Positions 58,690-64,000 of a DNA stretch of 64,000 bases are shown here, piece by piece (position 1 is the first letter of the stretch; the number at the start of each line of letters is the position of its first letter). Both the position numbers and the translations under genes were made by a program. A model generated the notes under the pieces. That model was not told the DNA's origin. It saw only the letters and a list, made by a program, of their open reading frames with translations, and made no database searches. The stretch covers positions 59,325,174 through 59,389,173 of the forward strand of contig CM059975.1 in assembly GCA_030490835.1 (NCBI GenBank). Reading direction: 5' to 3'. The stretch comes from Annona cherimola. Lineage: Eukaryota; Streptophyta; Magnoliopsida; Magnoliales; Annonaceae.

Positions 58690-59165
58690 TTGCAAATTAA
58701 TTTTTCACAAAAGCTCAATGACGCAGGAAGTTTTTCTATCCCTTGTTTTCTTGGTGATGTGCATGTAAATAAAGCATTGTGTGACCTTGGAGCGAGCATA
58801 AGCCTTATCCCTCTTTCCATCTATGAAAAATTAAAGGTGGGTCATTCTAAGCTCACACCATGTCATTGCAACTTGTAGACCGATCTATTAAATATCTTAT
58901 AGGTATCACAGAGGATGTGCCAGTGAACGTTGGAAAGCTTTTCATTACTATGGATTTCATTATGCTTGACATAGAGGATGATCATCAGACACCCATCATA
59001 CTAGAAAGGTCATTTTTAACAACAGCTCATGCCATTATTGACATAAAGCATGGAAAAGTTTATGTTAACAATCTGAGACGAGAATGTGGAGGTCAACTTG
59101 TTCTCAACATACAAAAAATCCTTCTCTTAAGGACTTGTATGAGATTGACATGTTCAAAGAGATAA
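58690..59165 (+). pseudogene. Ty3/gypsy protease remnant
   Basis: The sequence encodes ALCDLGASISLIPLSIYEKL, the protease motif typical of Tat/Athila elements (DLGAS in place of DSG/DTG), then a SIKYLIGITEDVPVNVGK segment and a PIILERSFLTTAHAIID segment. A stop at 58876 interrupts it. No RT, RNase H or integrase follows. Confidence 0.85.
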
Positions 59166-61169
59166 GGAATAAAGAGAGCTCAACAGATTTTATAGAAGCA
59201 TGCATAGCTAAAGGAGAAACTACTGAAAATTTCAAATGAGAAGTCACTTAAGTTGTTGTGCTTTCTGAAAGAAAAAAATCAAAATCACCATAGCAACTGA
59301 AATCTAAAAAATTAGAGAACCATAATATCACAATAGTAACAAGTCTTTCTCTTTCCTATCGATCTCTTAAAACTAACTATTGTGGTTTATTAACAGGACA
59401 AATTCACAAGAAATTTAGAGGTCAATTCAAAAGATGAAGAGTGCATGCAAATACGGAGGCAAATAAAAGAATTAGATTAATGCAAAAGCTGGCATTAGCT
59501 AATTCATACGAATTAACCCACAGTCAAGCTGATGATTATAAACTAAGAATTGTCACTCCGAAGGTTTATTTTAGAGAAATAGTATTTTTTATTACTTCTA
59601 TTTTATATTTCAAGGATTTTGATACTTTTGATAAGAAAGTCTTTGTGGTTCTTTTGGTGAGATTGGCTTGAGAAAGAATTCAATTCAAAATCTGAACACA
59701 TTAACAGGAAAGTTGTCAATTTAGACTCATTGAAAACACTCGCTTGATTTTTGTTTTTCATGCATATTTGATTGAATGAATTCGTTTTGATATTGAGACA
59801 ATGTCACCTCTAATTATGGAGATGAATGAGTTCTATTATTTTTGAATTATTTTTTTGATTATGTTGAATAATCATTGAGTTGAATTTTTATCATATCTTG
59901 AGAAATTTTGTTGAATTTTGTTGGAAACATGCATGAGGATAGATATAAACCCCATATTGAACTGTTTTGGTTCCTTAAGCAGACCATGAATTGGGAATTC
60001 AAAATTTTTAGCTACACGAATGATTGACTATAATGAGATATTGAATTTATTTTTGAGCATGTACTTATTCAATGTAATGATATGATTGTCGTAGATTACT
60101 TGATGAAATTGATATACTAATTCACTAATTCTACTTTCTTTAAACTTAGAGTGATTCTCTCTAATTTGTCAAAAAAAGTGTTTCAATACATACAATTGAT
60201 GAACTAATAGAGGTAGTTTTTTCCATATACATGAAAGTCTTTTTTAGTCAAAAGATTTCTAAAACTAGTGATCACTTGCTTGTTTGTAGAATATGATTAA
60301 GATATTCCTTGATATGATAATGTGCCTAGAATTGAGATAATTACATTTTGATTGCCCCCATTGAGCTTAGACTTAAATTTTTCTAACCCTTGCTTCCCAT
60401 TTTTTGAATTGAGTAATCTTTAAATCTAAGTTTTGAGCCGAAAAGCATAATGAGAATTAAGATAACAATACCTTTGGTGTGTATTGAAAATAATTTTTTA
60501 AAAAACAGGTTCTTCCTTGTATATCTTGAAATATGGTGATAGGAATTAATTTCGAACTTAGTTTAAAAAAGATTGAAAACTAAACCAAGGATAATGACAA
60601 ACTCTAAAAAAGAATGAACGCACTGAGCGTGGCGGTGATACTATTTCCTTTTGCAAGATCAAGTTCAAAATAATTTGGAGACAGTTCACATTTTGAATTT
60701 TAGCTCTAGATTTTAAAACTAACCATTGTCTTATTAAGCCCTTATGATTCTATGAGTCAATCAAGTGAGTCATTGAAGGAATGACGTAAGCTGATATACA
60801 CCTTTCTATAACACTATCTTCAAGAGATTAATTAAATGTGTGTATTGAAATAAATAGAGATGGAGAGGAGAGTTATCTGAGAATTAGGAGTTTTGCGATA
60901 ACATTTTTAAACTCGTAATGTTTAACAATAGAAAAGGTGGCAAATTATGTAGTATTAATCGAGTTAAACAACATTTATTATTGGGACTTTCGATAAGCAT
61001 GTTGCTTATGAATTTTTGTTTGACAATCTCATGAAGTTTTGATTCACACAAAATTGAACTTTCTTTTTGCGCAAAGTGTTTGAAAGACCAATTTTGAAGT
61101 CTTATTATCGAATTCTGAATTCTTTTGTATTTGCTTGAGGATAAGCGAAAGTTCAAGCGTGGGTGAATT
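59166..61169. other. Non-coding 3' internal region of the Tat/Athila-like element
   Basis: No pol domains can be found where they should follow protease, so a large internal deletion, or derivation from a pol-less element, is likely. The end (61135..61169) has GAGGATAAGCGAAAGTTCAAG and a GTGGGTGAATT tract, a degraded form of the PPT region that precedes such LTRs. Confidence 0.55.
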
Positions 61170-62303
61170 TGTTGTGTTATTTTCATACTGTATATTTTGG
61201 TGATATTTGGATGAGAATATGACTAAATATGTTGTTTTGAATCATTTATGTAGCTTTGTTTAGTGTAGAACACTCACAAATTGATTGGTATGTGCAAAGC
61301 TAGGTGATTTTGGTACAAAACATGAATAATTATTAGAGAATTGAAGCATGAGGACCAAGAACCATCCAATTTGATAATTTAGAAGAATTAAAAAGAGGTA
61401 AAGCGATGATCAAAATGGCCTAGACCATCTCGAGAGAGTTTCAACACGGTTTGGGGCGTATAGAGTAGCAAAACTTCAAAAGTTCAAAGCAAAAGCAAGG
61501 AGACAAAGTGCAACACAAGCAAGGCTATGTTGGCTAGGCCTTTTTAGCTTGTGCACAACATGGCCTAGTCTGTGTTCAGTGTTGGCATCAGGGATTTAAT
61601 CCGCTGCGGATTGTGTTTGTGTAAGTTTCTTAGTTGTTACTATATAAACACTTGTTGCGAATATCCTGGAGTATCTTAAAACATCCTTGAAGGTAGGTTA
61701 AGGTCCAAGAGTAAGAGAAACTCAAGAGCACGAGGAAAGAAGCAAAGCGACACATTGCTTAGAGCTATCAAAACACCATTGAATCTTCCAAACCAATAAG
61801 TTTTCTTTTTCTTCTTTCTTTTGATTTAATTATCTTATTTTTGAGGAACTTTGAATATAGTATTATTTTGTGTTTGATTTTCATTATAAACATACTAGGA
61901 TTTTGTGATTTTTCTTTAATTTTAAGGGATATTGTGCATCGATTTGATATCTTGTGAATTTAATGTTTGCTGAGTGTTTGAGTTCACACTTTAAAATTGA
62001 TTTTAAGTATTAGATAAAGGAACCAAGATATGGGTCTAATATACAACAATTAAGATATTGAACATAAAAATTTGAACCATAAGAATAGGAATAATGACCT
62101 TGAAAATTTTCATAAATTTCCATAGAACTCGATAGATTCTAATTCATTTAATTGCATGAGAATATGTGATTAAGAAAATTATAGTAGCCTTGTATGCCTC
62201 AAGAGAGGGTACAACGTTAAATTTGGGTTCGTTCTCCTTTAACAAGTTATATCCAGATTAAATAAGCATACAATGTATCTATTGCAAACATCATATGTGA
62301 AGC
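61170..62303 (+). repeat. 3' LTR of the Tat/Athila-like element, interrupted
   Basis: It begins TGTTGTGTTATTTTC right after the PPT-like tract. Its 62205..62303 portion matches 56490..56575 in direct orientation. It is cut at 62304 by another LTR, so its end is not seen here. Confidence 0.6.
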
Positions 62304-62648
62304 TGTAACGACCTATTCCCTAGACATCCCTCATGTCTAGTTAACGAGTACCACTTAACTTAAGAAAAATTCGGCAGCATCTTCCCGTTACTATAAGGGG
62401 GCCGTATGGAATACAAAATCCGTTATTTATAAACATCTCAATTTCATCATGTAATGTAATATTCAACTCTACATTTATACATTTGTATTTTTGTACCATA
62501 GAGATATTCATATAGTAAGTAAATCATTGTAATTCATCATTACATAACAAGCAATTCAAAAGATCATATACATATGTGTCAATGAAGATTGTAATCAAAT
62601 TCAAAATACCAAAGTATAATAGATTTTGTCACAGTTAGATCTGACTAA
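62304..62648 (-). mobile_element. LTR end of the same family as 32191..48573, opposite orientation
   Basis: It begins TGTAACGACCTATTCCC. Its first ~100 bp are the reverse complement of the LTR end at 48475..48573. The sequence runs AT-rich to 62648, where Sirevirus copy III is inserted; the rest is outside the window. Confidence 0.7.
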
Positions 62649-64000
62649 TGTTGGTCCCGAGTTGGTGGCAAAACCCAAGAGGGGAGGGGTGAATTGGGTT
62701 CTTTAAAAACTTCTTTGGTAAATCAAAAATATTAACCCCTTGAAGAACTTAATCCCCTTTTAGCACAAAATGGAGAGCAATAAAGATAAAGCAGTAAAAA
62801 TAAATAGAGCTCAAGATTTATAGTGGTTCGGGCAAACCTTCCCTACTCCACTCTTCCAAGCTCACACTCCGTTGTGACTTGGGTTCCACTATGTATTCCA
62901 CGAATACACTTAGAGTCACCGCTCTCTTCTAGATTCCAGCTCTAGGAGGCATATACAACTAGAGCCTCTTGCTCTCTTCTAGATTATAGCTCTAGGGGGC
63001 ATAAACAATTCACATGCAAAGGTAGATGATGAGTCTCACTCCAATCACACCCTACTTTGCATATACTTGATCTTAGCTACCCAAGCTAAATCAAGATTTA
63101 TACAACAAGATAATGAAATAAATAAAAACTACACTTTACAGATTTGTGTAGGCAGATTTAGCTCGAGGAAGAAGTTGTAGAAGCAGCTTTGAACGAATAT
63201 TGTTGAAGGCGCTAGCAACTTGAAGCTTTCTTCTTCCTTAGAATTTATACGGACCACTCAACAATGGAGAAAAGCAAATAGGAAACCTTTCTTGCACTTC
63301 TTTTCTCTCTTTGAACTTTAACGTAGTGTCTTGTATTCTCTTGTTGTGTTTTCACGTTCATTTGAGGGTCCTTTTATAGAGGGAAGAAAATATGAACGTT
63401 GTGGAGGTTGTTGGCGCGCAATAAATGAGCTCCAACGTTCAAAAATTTGAACGTTATACCCAAGTCGAAGGTGGAGTCGACTTGAGATGCGACTTGGCTA
63501 CCCAAGTCGCATCTGGAGTCGACTTCGTCTGCGACTCCAGTTCTTCGAATTCCCCAAGTCTGAGTTTCAGTCGACTTCGTTTCAGACCTCGACTCAAGTC
63601 GAACCTGAAGTCGACTTGAGTTGCGACTTGACTCAGGCTTTTCTGAGACGCCTTGATCCTCACTTGGTTTTCTTCTAGCTTGCTTATCTTTGAATATCTC
63701 TCTTGACCTTGATCTTTTCCAATCGGCTTGATCTTCGCAAACCTTTGGAACTGTTTGAGTCCTTGCGTGTTTCTCGCTCGGTCTTGGACTCACGTGGTCT
63801 TCATTACTTGAGTGTTGCATCATTTGAATAGTTTTGAAGATTTCCTTTGGCTTGATAGACTTGATTTGAACATTGAATATGAATCTTAGCTTTGATCTTC
63901 AAGAATCTTAAGTTGTTTCTTTGTTAATGAACTTTTCATCTCATTTGGGTTTGATCAAGTTCAATATGATCCTTGGAATAAGCTTGAAACTTCAATCTTC
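62649..64000 (-). mobile_element. Sirevirus copy III, LTR, runs off the window
   Basis: It starts TGTTGGTCCCGAGTTGG, matching the copy I LTR end, and follows that LTR closely to about 63660 before diverging more. It has the doubled TCTAGATT unit, the GTCGAC palindrome array at about 63460..63625, and a TATAAAA box at 63372..63378 (minus strand). It is a diverged relative of copy I. The presumed TSD would be ACTAA (62644..62648), but the other side is not visible. Confidence 0.9.

Overview
The window comes from a flowering-plant nuclear genome. It is AT-rich, packed with plant LTR retrotransposons and MITE-like elements, and contains one recognisable host gene, a five-exon flavin-containing monooxygenase (FMO) on the minus strand (19359..16864). 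The species cannot be fixed from the sequence. I see no tRNA, rRNA, CRISPR or organellar sequence.

Layout. (1) 1..1110: AT-rich flank. (2) 1116..11942: a young, nearly complete Sirevirus-type Ty1/copia element (copy I, minus strand) with two 1720-bp LTRs, TSD CTGAC, initiator-Met PBS, gag, pol, an extra env-like ORF and duplicated polypurine tracts. (3) 11948..16863: intergenic with dispersed repeats. (4) 16864..19359: the FMO gene. (5) 19400..31170: gene-free DNA containing fold-back elements and, from 24.2 kb, a dense cluster of MITE-like units that share one core but have different ends. (6) 32191..34145 plus 48419..48573: an LTR of a Ty3/gypsy-like family split by a second Sirevirus (copy II, 34146..48413, plus strand, TSD AATGT). 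Copy II is itself interrupted in gag by a 4.0-kb solo LTR (36916..40915, TSD GACAT) and carries several nonsense codons. (7) 48574..56480: a decayed chromovirus pol on the minus strand, cut by a 5.2-kb insertion (50090..55328) whose two terminal LTRs are in inverted rather than direct orientation. (8) 56481..62303: a Tat/Athila-like Ty3/gypsy element with gag and protease remnants but no RT, RNase H or integrase. Its 3' LTR is cut by another LTR (62304 on), which is cut in turn by a third Sirevirus LTR (62649..64000, running off the window).

How the parts relate. Most of the window is a nested stack of insertions, readable because TSDs and interrupted reading frames line up at several junctions. 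The Sirevirus copies share a gag-pol overlap with pol in the +1 frame, a gag with two zinc knuckles and a coiled coil, an env-like ORF that differs between copies, and LTRs filled with palindromic modules centred on GTCGAC. The most unusual object is the insertion at 50090..55328. It has LTR-derived ends in inverted orientation and a near-perfect 5-bp TSD, and removing it with one TSD copy puts the interrupted chromovirus pol frame back in register. That argues for a single integration of an aberrant molecule with two U5 ends.
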